Positions 8,288 to 16,719 of a stretch of DNA of 54,045 bases are shown piece by piece (position 1 is the stretch's first letter; each line of letters starts with the position of its first letter). A program made the position numbers and the translations under genes. The notes under the pieces are model-generated. The model was not told the origin of the DNA, did no database searches, and worked only from the letters and a program-made list of their open reading frames with translations. This stretch comes from Giesbergeria sp. (GTDB taxonomy: Bacteria; Pseudomonadota; Gammaproteobacteria; Burkholderiales; Burkholderiaceae_C): the NCBI GenBank assembly GCA_030690515.1, contig JAUYGP010000569.1, forward strand, positions 1 through 54,045. The letters are read 5' to 3'.

Positions 8288-9487
8288 ATGATCACCCTTC
8301 AAGACATCCAGGACGCCGCATCCCGCCTACAAGGCCAGGTGCTGGACACCCCCTGCGTGGAATCCCGCACGCTCTCTGAAATCGTGGGCGCGCAGGTGTT
8401 CCTCAAGTTCGAGAACCTGCAGTTCACCGCCTCGTTCAAAGAGCGCGGGGCCTGCAACAAGCTCACGCTGCTCACGCCCAAAGAACGTGCGCAGGGCGTG
8501 GTGGCCATGAGCGCGGGCAACCATGCGCAGGGCGTGGCCTACCACGCACAGCGACTGGGGCTGCGCGCCGTGATCGTGATGCCGCGCTTCACCCCCGGCG
8601 TGAAGGTGGAGCGCACCCGCGGCTTTGGTGCCGAGGTGGTGCTGCATGGCGACACGCTGGAAGAAGCGCGCCAGCACGCCTATGCGCTGGCCGACGAACA
8701 GGGCCTAACCTTTGTGCACCCCTATGACGACGAAGCCGTGGCCGCAGGCCAGGGCACGCTGGGGCTGGAGATGCTGCAGGCCGTGCCCGACCTCGACACT
8801 TTGGTGATCGCCGTGGGCGGCGGTGGGCTGATCGCGGGGGTGGCCACGGCAGCCAAGGCCATCAAGCCGGGCATTGAGGTGATCGGGGTGCAGACCACAC
8901 GTTTTCCGGCCATGGTGAATGCGATCCAGGGCACGCACCACCCACAGGGCACCTCCACCATCGCCGAAGGCATTGCCGTGGGCACACCGGGCACCATCAC
9001 CCAAGAAGTGGTGCGCCGCCTGGTGGATGACCTGCTGCTGGTGGACGAGGGAGACATCGAGCAGGCGGTGCTGATGCTGCTGGAAATCGAGAAAACCCTG
9101 GTGGAGGGCGCGGGGGCCGTCGGGCTGGCTGCCATGCTGCGCCACCCCGATCGCTTTCGTGGCAAAAAGGTGGGCTTGGTGCTGTGCGGCGGCAATATCG
9201 ACCCGCTGCTGCTGGCCGCGATCATTGAGCGGGGCATGGTGCGGTCCGGGCGGCTGGCGCGCATCCGCGTGAGCGCACGCGATGTACCCGGCGCCCTGGC
9301 CCGCATTACCGCAGCCCTGGCCGAAGTGGGCGCCAACATCGAAGAAGTGCACCACCAGCGCGCCTTCACCATGCTGGCAGCACAGAACGTCGAGATCGAG
9401 TTGGTGCTGCAGACACGCGGCCATGCCCACGTGGAGGAAGTGCTGGAACACCTGCACGCCGTGGGTATGACCGCCACCAAAATGTAG
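8288..9487 (+). CDS. Threonine ammonia-lyase with C-terminal ACT domain
   Basis: 399 residues from ATG 8288 (MITLQDIQDAA); ATG 8279, three codons earlier, is equally possible and neither has a clear ribosome site. This is a fold-type II PLP enzyme: the Schiff-base lysine lies in TASFKERGACNKL, SAGNHAQGVAYHA is the substrate loop, and GGGGLIAGVA binds the phosphate. The C-terminal VSARDVPGALARITAAL…GANIEEV is a single ACT domain. It deaminates threonine (and usually serine) to 2-oxobutyrate. The length and single ACT domain fit the catabolic or ACT-regulated type rather than the longer biosynthetic IlvA. Confidence 0.9.
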   Translation: MITLQDIQDAASRLQGQVLDTPCVESRTLSEIVGAQVFLKFENLQFTASFKERGACNKLTLLTPKERAQGVVAMSAGNHAQGVAYHAQRLGLRAVIVMPRFTPGVKVERTRGFGAEVVLHGDTLEEARQHAYALADEQGLTFVHPYDDEAVAAGQGTLGLEMLQAVPDLDTLVIAVGGGGLIAGVATAAKAIKPGIEVIGVQTTRFPAMVNAIQGTHHPQGTSTIAEGIAVGTPGTITQEVVRRLVDDLLLVDEGDIEQAVLMLLEIEKTLVEGAGAVGLAAMLRHPDRFRGKKVGLVLCGGNIDPLLLAAIIERGMVRSGRLARIRVSARDVPGALARITAALAEVGANIEEVHHQRAFTMLAAQNVEIELVLQTRGHAHVEEVLEHLHAVGMTATKM

Positions 9488-9556
9488 GCGGCCAACACGT
9501 TTTCGGCCCAGCCGCTAGAATTTGGGGCAACATTGCCCCTTTCGGAGACCCGCACC

Positions 9557-9703
9557 ATGTCGCATTCCAGCACCAGCCACACCCCCGCCACGCCGTCCGA
9601 CGACCCTGTGGAGGCCGTGGTGCCCTACATGCCCGTGGTGTTGCCCGTGGTGGGAGGCATCATGATCTTTTTGCTGGCGATGATCGCCGTCACCATGGCC
9701 TGA
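9557..9703 (+). CDS. Small single-helix membrane protein, 48 residues
   Basis: ATG 9557 follows GGAG (9544-9547). The product has a polar, Ser/Thr/Pro-rich N-terminus (SHSSTSHTPATPSDDP) and one hydrophobic helix (VVLPVVGGIMIFLLAMIAVT, about 27-46). A strong intrinsic terminator follows at 9739, and a start, ribosome site and terminator of its own make it a credible gene despite its size. No function is recognised. Small peptides of this shape act as subunits of membrane complexes or as membrane-stress products; which applies here cannot be told. Confidence 0.6.
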   Translation: MSHSSTSHTPATPSDDPVEAVVPYMPVVLPVVGGIMIFLLAMIAVTMA

Positions 9704-9738
9704 GGCTTCGCTGGCGGCCCAGCCGCCAAGGCCCATAC

Positions 9739-9766
9739 AGCCCCGCCAGAGCGGGGCTTTTCTTTT
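9739..9766 (+). terminator. Intrinsic terminator
   Basis: AGCCCCGC-CAGA-GCGGGGCT is an 8-bp perfect stem with a 4-base loop, followed by TTTCTTTT. It ends transcription of the 48-aa membrane protein gene and possibly of the upstream threonine ammonia-lyase. Confidence 0.85.
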
Positions 9767-9805
9767 GTGCGGGGTGCAGCGCCCCACCCCTGCGAGGAGT
9801 AAACC

Positions 9806-10531
9806 ATGCGTAACGGCCATGCCTTGGTGCTGTTTTCTGGCGGTCAGGATTCCACTACCTGCCTGGCCTGGGCGCTGCAGCATTTCGCCCATGTGGAGAC
9901 CATCGGCTTCGACTACGGCCAGCGCCACCATGTCGAGCTACAGGCGCGCCAGGAGGTCCTGACAGCCCTGCGCGCAGATTTTCCGCTGTGGAACGAGCGT
10001 CTGGGCGAGGACCACATGGTCGACCTGGCCGTGCTGGGCCAGATCAGCGACACGGCGCTCACGCGCGCCACCGCCATCGAGATGGATGCCGCCGGCCTGC
10101 CCAACACCTTTGTGCCGGGGCGCAACCTGCTGTTCTTCCAACTGGCCGCCGCCGTGGGCTACCGGCGTGGCCTGCACACACTGGTGGGCGGCATGTGCGA
10201 AACCGACTACTCGGGCTACCCCGACTGCCGCGACGACACCCTCAAGGCCCTGCAGGTGGCGGTGTCGCTGGGTATGGGCCAACGCTTCACCATCGAGACG
10301 CCACTGATGTGGCTGGACAAAGCCCAAACCTGGGAGCTGGCGCGCACGCTGGGCGGCGCGCCGCTGGTGGACGCCATCATTGCCCTTTCGCACACCTGCT
10401 ACCTGGGCGAACGCGGCCAGTTGCACGCCTGGGGCCACGGCTGCGGCGACTGCCCGGCCTGCGCTCTGCGGCGCAGCGGTTTTGAGCGCTGGCAGGCTGC
10501 GGACGAAGACACGAGCATCAACAGCGCATAA
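9806..10531 (+). CDS. queC: 7-cyano-7-deazaguanine synthase QueC
   Basis: 241 residues, usual length. The PP-loop ATPase motif LFSGGQDSTT (about 9-18) opens the protein, and the zinc-binding cysteines are seen near the end in HGCGDCPACALR. QueC converts 7-carboxy-7-deazaguanine and ammonia to preQ0, using ATP, in queuosine biosynthesis. ATG 9806 is preceded by GAGGAG (9791-9796). No other queuosine gene is in the window, so it stands alone between terminators. Confidence 0.95.
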   Translation: MRNGHALVLFSGGQDSTTCLAWALQHFAHVETIGFDYGQRHHVELQARQEVLTALRADFPLWNERLGEDHMVDLAVLGQISDTALTRATAIEMDAAGLPNTFVPGRNLLFFQLAAAVGYRRGLHTLVGGMCETDYSGYPDCRDDTLKALQVAVSLGMGQRFTIETPLMWLDKAQTWELARTLGGAPLVDAIIALSHTCYLGERGQLHAWGHGCGDCPACALRRSGFERWQAADEDTSINSA

Positions 10532-10690
10532 CCTCATGCGTTTTTTGCATGAATCTTGCCCCTGTCTGACAGACAAGCGGGCTGGAGATTCATAAAATCG
10601 TCATCCCAGCCGACCCGCGGATTCCGTGGACTTGCCTCCGCCCCGTGGTGGCCGTCCCTTGCTCCCGCCCGCCGACTGAGCACACAAGCC

Positions 10691-10780
10691 GTTTTTTCAA
10701 AGGCAGCGCTCAGCATCCGCACCAGCGCGGGCCCCGCAGTGACGTTGTTCGCACGCTTCCTTTGAAAAAACTGTTTTCAA
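10691..10780 (+). promoter_or_regulatory. Structured pckG leader with two competing hairpins
   Basis: Bases 10691-10708 and 10754-10771 form an 18-base inverted repeat with one mismatch (GTTTTTTCAAAGGCAGCG against CGCTTCCTTTGAAAAAAC), around a 45-base loop. The right arm overlaps a second perfect 7-bp hairpin, TTGAAAA-AACTG-TTTTCAA (10762-10780), so the two cannot form together. The ribosome site AAGGAAG (10784-10790) starts four bases after the second hairpin. This layout is that of a switching leader RNA. Whether the left arm is transcribed is not known. Confidence 0.45.
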
Positions 10781-10796
10781 CTTAAGGAAGCTCCCG

Positions 10797-12668
10797 ATGA
10801 ACGCACCCGCCATGCAGGGCCTGAACCTCAGCGCCCCCGCCTACGTCAAAAACGCCCACCTGGTCGCCTGGGTGGCCGACATGGCCGCTCTGTGCAAGCC
10901 CGAGAGCATCGTCTGGTGCGACGGCTCCAAGGAAGAATACGACCGTCTGTGCCAGCAACTGGTGGACGCCGGTACGTTCAAGAAACTCAACCCCGCCAAG
11001 CGCCCAGACAGCTTTCTTGCCTGCTCCGACCCGTCGGACGTGGCCCGCGTGGAAGACCGCACCTACATTTGCTCGGCCAAGAAGGAAGACGCAGGCCCCA
11101 CCAACAACTGGATGGAGCCGGCCGCCATGCGCGCCACGCTGCAGCCGCTGTTTGACGGCTGCATGAAGGGCCGCACCATGTATGTGGTGCCGTTCAGCAT
11201 GGGCCCGCTGGGCAGCCACATTGCCCACATCGGCGTGGAACTGACCGACAGCGCCTACGTGGCCGTAAACCAGCGCCTGATGACCCGCATGGGCAAGGCC
11301 GTGTACGACGTTCTGGGCGTGGACGGCGAGTATGTGCCCTGCATGCACACCGTGGGCGCCCCGCTGGCTGCGGGCGAGAAGGACACCACCAGCTGGCCCT
11401 GCAATCCCAGCACCAAGTACATCGTGCACTACCCCGAAACGCGCGAGATCTGGTCGTATGGATCGGGCTACGGCGGCAACGCCTTGCTGGGCAAAAAGTG
11501 CCTGGCCCTGCGCATTGCCTCCACCATGGGCCGCGACCAAGGCTGGCTGGCCGAGCACATGCTGATCCTGGGCGTAACCAACCCCGAGGGCAAGAAGTAC
11601 CACGTGGCCGCCGCGTTCCCCAGCGCCTGTGGCAAAACCAATTTCTCGATGCTGGTGCCGCCTGAGGCCGGCTTTGCAGGCTGGAAGGTCACCACCATCG
11701 GTGACGACATCGCCTGGATCAAGCCCCATGCCGACGGAAAGATGTACGCCATCAACCCCGAGGCGGGCTACTTTGGCGTGGCGCCCGGCACCAACATGCA
11801 CACCAACCCCAACTGCATGCGCAGCCTGGACAAGGACGTGATCTTCACCAACGTGGCGCTCACCGATGACGGCGACGTCTGGTGGGAAGGCATGGAGAAA
11901 GACGGTGGCGGCATTCCCGCGCACCTGATCGACTGGCAGGGCAAGGACTGGACACCGGCCATTGCCAAGGAAACCGGCGCCAAGGCCGCCCACCCCAACT
12001 CGCGCTTTACCGTGGCCGCCACCAACAACCCGGCACTCGACCCCCAGTGGGATGACGCTGGCGGCGTGGCCATTGACGCCTTCATCTTCGGCGGCCGCCG
12101 CTCCACCACCGTGCCGCTGGTGACTGAAGCCCGCACCTGGATGGAAGGTGTGTACATGGCCGCCACCATGGGCTCAGAAACCACCGCCGCCGCCTTTGGC
12201 GCGCAGGGCGTGGTGCGCCGCGACCCCTTCGCCATGCTGCCGTTCTGCGGCTACAACATGAGCGACTACTTCCAGCACTGGCTGGACATGGAGCACAAGC
12301 TCGAAAGCCTGGGCCACACCCTGCCCAGCATCTTCTGTGTGAACTGGTTCCGCAAGGGCGAAGACGGCAAGTTCGTCTGGCCCGGCTATGGCGAGAACAT
12401 GCGCGTACTCAAGTGGATGATCGACCGCATCGAAGGCAAGGCCGCTGGCCAGGAAACCATGTTCGGCGTGGCACCCCAGTACGCTGAGATCAACTGGACA
12501 GGCCTGGACTTCAGCGCCGCCCAGTTCAACACCGTCACCGCCATCGACAAGGCGGCCTGGATGGAGGAGCTCAAGCTCCACGACGAGCACTTCGCCAAAC
12601 TGGCCTACAACCTGCCCAAGGAATTGCTGGAAACGCGCGCAGCCATCGAGGCCCGCCTCCACGCCTGA
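10797..12668 (+). CDS. pckG: Phosphoenolpyruvate carboxykinase (GTP)
   Basis: 623 residues, the normal size of GTP-dependent PEPCK. The kinase-1 P-loop lies in AAFPSACGKTNFSML (about 263-277), followed by the metal-binding TIGDDIAWI. The mobile lid region and NWMEPAAMR are also present. The enzyme converts oxaloacetate and GTP to PEP, CO2 and GDP, the first step of gluconeogenesis from organic acids. That fits a genome rich in TRAP acid transporters. ATG 10797 has the ribosome site AAGGAAG. A terminator follows, and a structured leader precedes the gene. Confidence 0.97.
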   Translation: MNAPAMQGLNLSAPAYVKNAHLVAWVADMAALCKPESIVWCDGSKEEYDRLCQQLVDAGTFKKLNPAKRPDSFLACSDPSDVARVEDRTYICSAKKEDAGPTNNWMEPAAMRATLQPLFDGCMKGRTMYVVPFSMGPLGSHIAHIGVELTDSAYVAVNQRLMTRMGKAVYDVLGVDGEYVPCMHTVGAPLAAGEKDTTSWPCNPSTKYIVHYPETREIWSYGSGYGGNALLGKKCLALRIASTMGRDQGWLAEHMLILGVTNPEGKKYHVAAAFPSACGKTNFSMLVPPEAGFAGWKVTTIGDDIAWIKPHADGKMYAINPEAGYFGVAPGTNMHTNPNCMRSLDKDVIFTNVALTDDGDVWWEGMEKDGGGIPAHLIDWQGKDWTPAIAKETGAKAAHPNSRFTVAATNNPALDPQWDDAGGVAIDAFIFGGRRSTTVPLVTEARTWMEGVYMAATMGSETTAAAFGAQGVVRRDPFAMLPFCGYNMSDYFQHWLDMEHKLESLGHTLPSIFCVNWFRKGEDGKFVWPGYGENMRVLKWMIDRIEGKAAGQETMFGVAPQYAEINWTGLDFSAAQFNTVTAIDKAAWMEELKLHDEHFAKLAYNLPKELLETRAAIEARLHA

Positions 12669-12715
12669 CACCCCAGGCGCACAGCGTCTGTAAGGCACGG
12701 TGCCCACACCCAGCA

Positions 12716-12745
12716 CAGCCGCCCTTGGGGTGGCTGTTTTTATTT
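12716..12745 (+). terminator. Intrinsic terminator of pckG
   Basis: CAGCCGCCC-TTG-GGGTGGCTG is a 9-bp stem with one G-U pair, followed by TTTTTATTT. The T-run is only on the plus strand, so it serves pckG and not the convergent iron operon, whose last stop codon lies at its edge. Confidence 0.85.
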
Positions 12746-14148
12746 CAGAATGCGCGCAGCAGATCGAGGGTGCGCACCCACAGCAGTGCAGGCAATGCTG
12801 CCGCACCAGCCAGCAGTGCAGTGGCGGTCACGGCACGCAAGCCCCGCACGTCCATGCGCCGCAGTTGGCCCATACCGAGCGCAATGCCCGCGAACCAGGC
12901 CAGCAGCAGCAACGCCAGTCGCGCCTGCGGCAGCCACCCAAACTCGATACCCTCGCTGCGCAGCTGCGTCAGCGTGAGCATGGACAGGCCTAAGAACAGG
13001 TTGGCCGCCGCCATGGGCACCAGGCCCAGCGCCAGCACCTTCCAGTCGGCCCGCGCCAGCCGTGCGGCCACCACCGTGGCAAGGTGTGAACACCCGCCCA
13101 CCAGCACAGCGCTGGCAGTAAGCCAGGCCACAATGCCCGCACCATCGAGCCAGCTGAACACATCGGAGGCTTGCGGGTAATGCGTGAGCACCCACCAGGG
13201 AGCGTTGCTCGCGAGCGGCCAGAAAACGTCGTGCTCCACCAACCAGGTGGCCAGCCACTGCCTGGCCTGCACAAAGCCTGGCGCCATGGTCCATTGAAAT
13301 GCCCCGAGCGCAAAACCCAGCATGCCGTAGAACAGCAGCAACGCCTCGTACAGGCCCACGTCGCCGCTCTGGCTGCGCACGATCTCGCTCCCCGGCCAAC
13401 GCCAGCGCAACGCCACGGCGTCGCGGTGTCCGCTGCAGCGGCCGCAGGCATGGCATTGTGAGGCGCTGGCAAGCGCACTGACATTGAGCAGCGGCGGGCA
13501 ATCCACGGCGGGGGTGTTGGCCGGTTGCATATCCCACGCTGCGCGGTCCGCCTTGAAATGCAAAGGCGCCAGCCGCGCCAGCAGCGCAAAGACACCGGTC
13601 ACCGGGCACAGATAGCGGCACCACACCCGCTTGCCCCGGCCATAGACAATGCCGACCGCAATCGCCGCGACCGTGGAGCCCCCCAGGATGACGAGCACCG
13701 GGCCGGGGTACTCGTACACACTGATGAGCTGCCCATACAGCGTGGTACCCAAAAACCCCACCAGTGGCCAGCCAGGCCATCGCATCCAGCGCGGGATGGG
13801 CCGCCCCTTGCCAGGCCGACCCGCAAATTCCGTCAGGGCCCCCTCAGGGCACATCACGCCACACCAGAAGCGCCCCACCAGCAGCATCGAGGCAATGACA
13901 AACGGCCACCAGAGGCCCCAGAAAGCAAACTGCGCAAATCGCGTGAGGCTGTTGAACATGCGCGCATCTTCGGGCGGCATTGGCAGAAAGGCCGGTACGG
14001 CAACCAACACAAAATACAACCCCACAATGGCCCATTGCAGCAGCGCAATGCGCCCCCGGTGGCGCGCCATCATGTCGCCCAGCCGTGCCAGGCGTGTGCG
14101 CTGCGCGCGGGCCTGGCGCGGCTGGAAATGCAGCGTGTGTGTGCTCAT
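12745..14148 (-). CDS. ftrD: Polyferredoxin membrane protein of ferrous iron uptake (FtrD-like)
   Basis: 467 residues from ATG 14148, which overlaps the ftrC stop by four bases (ATGA). The first half is like NapH/NosR/CcoG: membrane helices with cysteine clusters FWCGVMCPEGAL and WCRYLCPVTGVF, then CPPLL and QCHACGRCSG, which can hold 4Fe-4S centres. The second half is several further hydrophobic helices. In Bordetella and Brucella FtrABCD, FtrD is thought to take electrons from the oxidation of Fe(II) by the cupredoxin FtrB. Its position at the end of the operon after the permease agrees with that set. Confidence 0.85.
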   Translation of the reverse strand: MSTHTLHFQPRQARAQRTRLARLGDMMARHRGRIALLQWAIVGLYFVLVAVPAFLPMPPEDARMFNSLTRFAQFAFWGLWWPFVIASMLLVGRFWCGVMCPEGALTEFAGRPGKGRPIPRWMRWPGWPLVGFLGTTLYGQLISVYEYPGPVLVILGGSTVAAIAVGIVYGRGKRVWCRYLCPVTGVFALLARLAPLHFKADRAAWDMQPANTPAVDCPPLLNVSALASASQCHACGRCSGHRDAVALRWRWPGSEIVRSQSGDVGLYEALLLFYGMLGFALGAFQWTMAPGFVQARQWLATWLVEHDVFWPLASNAPWWVLTHYPQASDVFSWLDGAGIVAWLTASAVLVGGCSHLATVVAARLARADWKVLALGLVPMAAANLFLGLSMLTLTQLRSEGIEFGWLPQARLALLLLAWFAGIALGMGQLRRMDVRGLRAVTATALLAGAAALPALLWVRTLDLLRAF

Positions 14149-14963
14149 GCCGCAGGCAACCGCGTGGCCCGTACCGCCCACCAGCGCTGCGCGGCCATCA
14201 GCACCCAAAACGCACAGAACACCAACACATTCGCGGCAGCAGGACGTGCCCGGTAGCCAAACAGGTCCGCCAGCCATTTACCGGCGCCCGCGCCATCGTC
14301 CAGCCAGGCACTGGTGTCCCACAGCGGATCGGGGCCCGGTGGAATCCATTCCATACCGATCAGGCGGTCGGTGCCCAGCACCAGCATTCCGGCGGCAAAC
14401 AGAAGCAACAGGTTGGCGCTGACCCGCAGCACCTGGTGCTGTGGCAGCAGACGCAGGCCCCGCGCAGCCGCCCAGGCAGTGAATGCCGCCAGCAGAAAGC
14501 CCGCCAGTGCCGACGGTAACAACGCCACCCATCCCGCCCCGGAGGCCATGCCCTGCAGAAAGATGACGGTCTCGGCGCCTTCGCGCGCCACGGCCACGGC
14601 TGCGACAGCGGCAATGCCCCAGGTGCCCCGGTGTTCGGCAGCGCGGTTCAGCGCCCCTTCCATTTCGCGGCGCAGGCCGCGCGCATGGCGCCGCATCCAC
14701 AGCACCATGTGTGTCATCAGCGCAGCAGCGAACAGAATCAATAGTGCCTGGAAGACTTCCTGGCCCCGGTCCGACAGGCTCCCCAGCGCGCCCTGCATCA
14801 TTGCGGAGAGCGCCAGCGCCAAGGCCACGCCCGCAGCCACTCCAGACCATAGGCCAACGCGCACGCTACTGCCCCGTCCCTCGGCCCAGGCGGCCAGAAT
14901 GCCGATCACCAACATGGCTTCGAGGCTTTCACGCCATACGATGATGAAGGCATTGAAAAGCAT
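14145..14963 (-). CDS. ftrC: FTR1-family high-affinity iron permease (FtrC-like)
   Basis: 272 residues from ATG 14963; AGGA stands nine bases upstream. Two REXXE iron-binding motifs are present: RESLE in helix I (IIVWRESLEAMLVIG) and REGAE in helix IV (VAREGAETVIFLQG). About seven membrane helices are seen. The permease takes up Fe(III) produced by a partner ferroxidase. Genes before and after it are the cupredoxin and the polyferredoxin of the Ftr system, and it overlaps the latter by four bases. Confidence 0.92.
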   Translation of the reverse strand: MLFNAFIIVWRESLEAMLVIGILAAWAEGRGSSVRVGLWSGVAAGVALALALSAMMQGALGSLSDRGQEVFQALLILFAAALMTHMVLWMRRHARGLRREMEGALNRAAEHRGTWGIAAVAAVAVAREGAETVIFLQGMASGAGWVALLPSALAGFLLAAFTAWAAARGLRLLPQHQVLRVSANLLLLFAAGMLVLGTDRLIGMEWIPPGPDPLWDTSAWLDDGAGAGKWLADLFGYRARPAAANVLVFCAFWVLMAAQRWWAVRATRLPAA

Positions 14964-14978
14964 GGAGAGCAATCCTGT

Positions 14979-15317
14979 TCAGCGGGCAACGATGCGGCCC
15001 TGGGCCGTATCGGGATGGAACTCACCAAAGAAGCGATAGCTTCCTGGCTTGAGCGGCGCAAACACCAGGAAGCTTTTGGCTCCGGGCGCCAGCACCTTTT
15101 CTTTCTTCAGCTCCAGGCTTTCAAATTCTTCGGCATCCGTCCCGGCGTTGTGCAGCACGAGCTTGAAACGTGTCTGGGCCGGAACGACGATTTCCTCGGG
15201 AAAAAACCGGCCATTCTTCATTTCCAGCGCAAAGGTGGGCAGCTCCTGCGCGTAGGCACCTCCGGCTACCAGAGTGAGCCCGGCGGCCAACAGCAGAATT
15301 CGCAGACGCGACGCCAT
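14979..15317 (-). CDS. ftrB: Periplasmic cupredoxin, FtrB-like
   Basis: 112 residues with a clear signal peptide (LRILLLAAGLTLVAGGAYAQ). The rest is one small cupredoxin-type beta domain: FALEMKNGRFFPEEIVVPAQT, FKLVLHNAGTDAEEFES and GSYRFFGEFHPDTAQG, the latter holding a His ligand. In the FtrABCD system the cupredoxin oxidises Fe(II) delivered by FtrA. The usual blue-copper Cys is not seen, as in other EfeO/FtrB-type domains. Its ATG overlaps the porin stop (TGATG), so the two are translationally coupled. Confidence 0.85.
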   Translation of the reverse strand: MASRLRILLLAAGLTLVAGGAYAQELPTFALEMKNGRFFPEEIVVPAQTRFKLVLHNAGTDAEEFESLELKKEKVLAPGAKSFLVFAPLKPGSYRFFGEFHPDTAQGRIVAR

Positions 15318-16717
15318 CAGAAACCCACCCGTGCGCGCACACCCACCAGAGCGATGCCCTTGCCATCCGGGTTGGCGGCCGGGCGCGCGATGTATTGCAG
15401 GCTGGGCGTGAGCTCCACATGGTCATTGAGGTGGATGCGGTAGTACAGCTCCCCAATACGCTCGGCCCCGTGCGCGGCATAGCCATAGGTGGCCAGGTCG
15501 GCCGCAGAGGCCGCAGCAAACCGACCGCTGGTGCGCAGCATGCCCACGGCCAGACCCACGCCGTCGGCGCCCCGCCCCCAGGAGGAGCCGTCAAGCTCGC
15601 CACCCAGCGTAAGCACGCGGTCAAAGCGCACATCGCCTGTGGTTTGGTGCCCGTAGCGGCCAAACAGCGTGAGAGAGTCCGTCACGCGCTGGTCGATGGA
15701 GAGACCGAAACCACCGTGGCGCGCTTCGCTGTCGTCGAAATTGGTGGCGCGTGCATTGCTCCAGGCATAGGCCCGGTAGGTGCCCGGCAACGCGTTGATG
15801 CGCGGCGACACCCAGGCCTGCGCGATGACCAGCGGCTTGCCGTTGCTCCCGCTGAACGATGCGCCACGGCCCGACCCAAAGGCCCCCACGGACACCCCCC
15901 AGGGCATGGCCTTGTCGCTCGTGTCTTCATAGGCAGCAATCGCGCCGGGCGCAAAGCCAAAGCGGTCGGCGCCCACGTCGCCACCCGAATCGAGCAAGGG
16001 GTTGTGCACAAACACGTTGTTGGCAAAGCGGCGCGTTTCGTCGTCGGCAATGCTGTTTTGGTCAAAGAAGACAAAGGGGTCAATCTTGCCGACCGTAAAT
16101 GTGGTCTTGCGCAGCACGTTGCGCTCGGTGAAAGGTACTTCTAGCTGGTACCAGGCCTGCGCAACGGTGAACTGCGTGTCGTTCGCGTCGTCGCCCGCAA
16201 AGGCTGTGCTGTTGGCAGTACCGGTGTAGGTGGGCCGCAGCGCCAGACCGTCACCTTGGCCAAAACGGGCGTGTACGTAGACCGTGCCCTTGTTTTTGCC
16301 AAAGTCGCCGCCCGGCAAGGTGACAGCCACATCGCCACGGTAGTTGCTGCGGCTGCGACCCGAAGCAGGATCGGCCAGGGCGCCGCGCCCTGCCTGTTGC
16401 ACTGCCCCCGTCAGGCTGCCCTCGACGCTGATGCCATCGAATGCGTCCAGTTTTTTTGCCGGCGTCTGCAGCGCCTGCTGCTGGGCCTCGACGGCTTTGA
16501 GGCGCGTGACCAGTTCGGGCTCGTTCTCGCTGATGCGGTCGCTCGCCAGTGCGCTGCGCAACTGGGTGTTCTGCGTCTCCAGGCGCTCAACGCGCTCGAC
16601 CAGCGCCTTGATCTGCGCCACGAGGGCCTCGTTGTCTACGGCGACCGCCGTCATGGGCACGGCGCCCAGCGACAAGGCCACGACCAGCGCGGTGCGGGCA
16701 GGCAAGGCGACTCGCAT
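15317..16717 (-). CDS. OprB-like outer membrane porin within the iron operon
   Basis: 466 residues from ATG 16717. A signal peptide ending VPMTAVAVD is followed by a coiled-coil stretch (about residues 30-70, ALVERVERLETQNTQL). The rest is a beta-barrel rich in alternating aromatic strands and ending in a terminal Phe (VGVRARVGF), as outer membrane proteins do. Features such as YVHARFGQGDG and GKIDPFVFFDQN fit carbohydrate-selective OprB-type porins. A porin is not part of the described FtrABCD set, but here it is locked into it: its start lies two bases after the ftrA stop and its own stop overlaps ftrB. It may pass iron or an iron chelate. Confidence 0.8.
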   Translation of the reverse strand: MRVALPARTALVVALSLGAVPMTAVAVDNEALVAQIKALVERVERLETQNTQLRSALASDRISENEPELVTRLKAVEAQQQALQTPAKKLDAFDGISVEGSLTGAVQQAGRGALADPASGRSRSNYRGDVAVTLPGGDFGKNKGTVYVHARFGQGDGLALRPTYTGTANSTAFAGDDANDTQFTVAQAWYQLEVPFTERNVLRKTTFTVGKIDPFVFFDQNSIADDETRRFANNVFVHNPLLDSGGDVGADRFGFAPGAIAAYEDTSDKAMPWGVSVGAFGSGRGASFSGSNGKPLVIAQAWVSPRINALPGTYRAYAWSNARATNFDDSEARHGGFGLSIDQRVTDSLTLFGRYGHQTTGDVRFDRVLTLGGELDGSSWGRGADGVGLAVGMLRTSGRFAAASAADLATYGYAAHGAERIGELYYRIHLNDHVELTPSLQYIARPAANPDGKGIALVGVRARVGF

Positions 16718-16719
16718 AC

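Noticed and set aside
10563..10575. TGTCTG-A-CAGACA palindrome after queC
   Set aside because: Short, with a one-base centre and no T-run; could be chance, and no role is evident.
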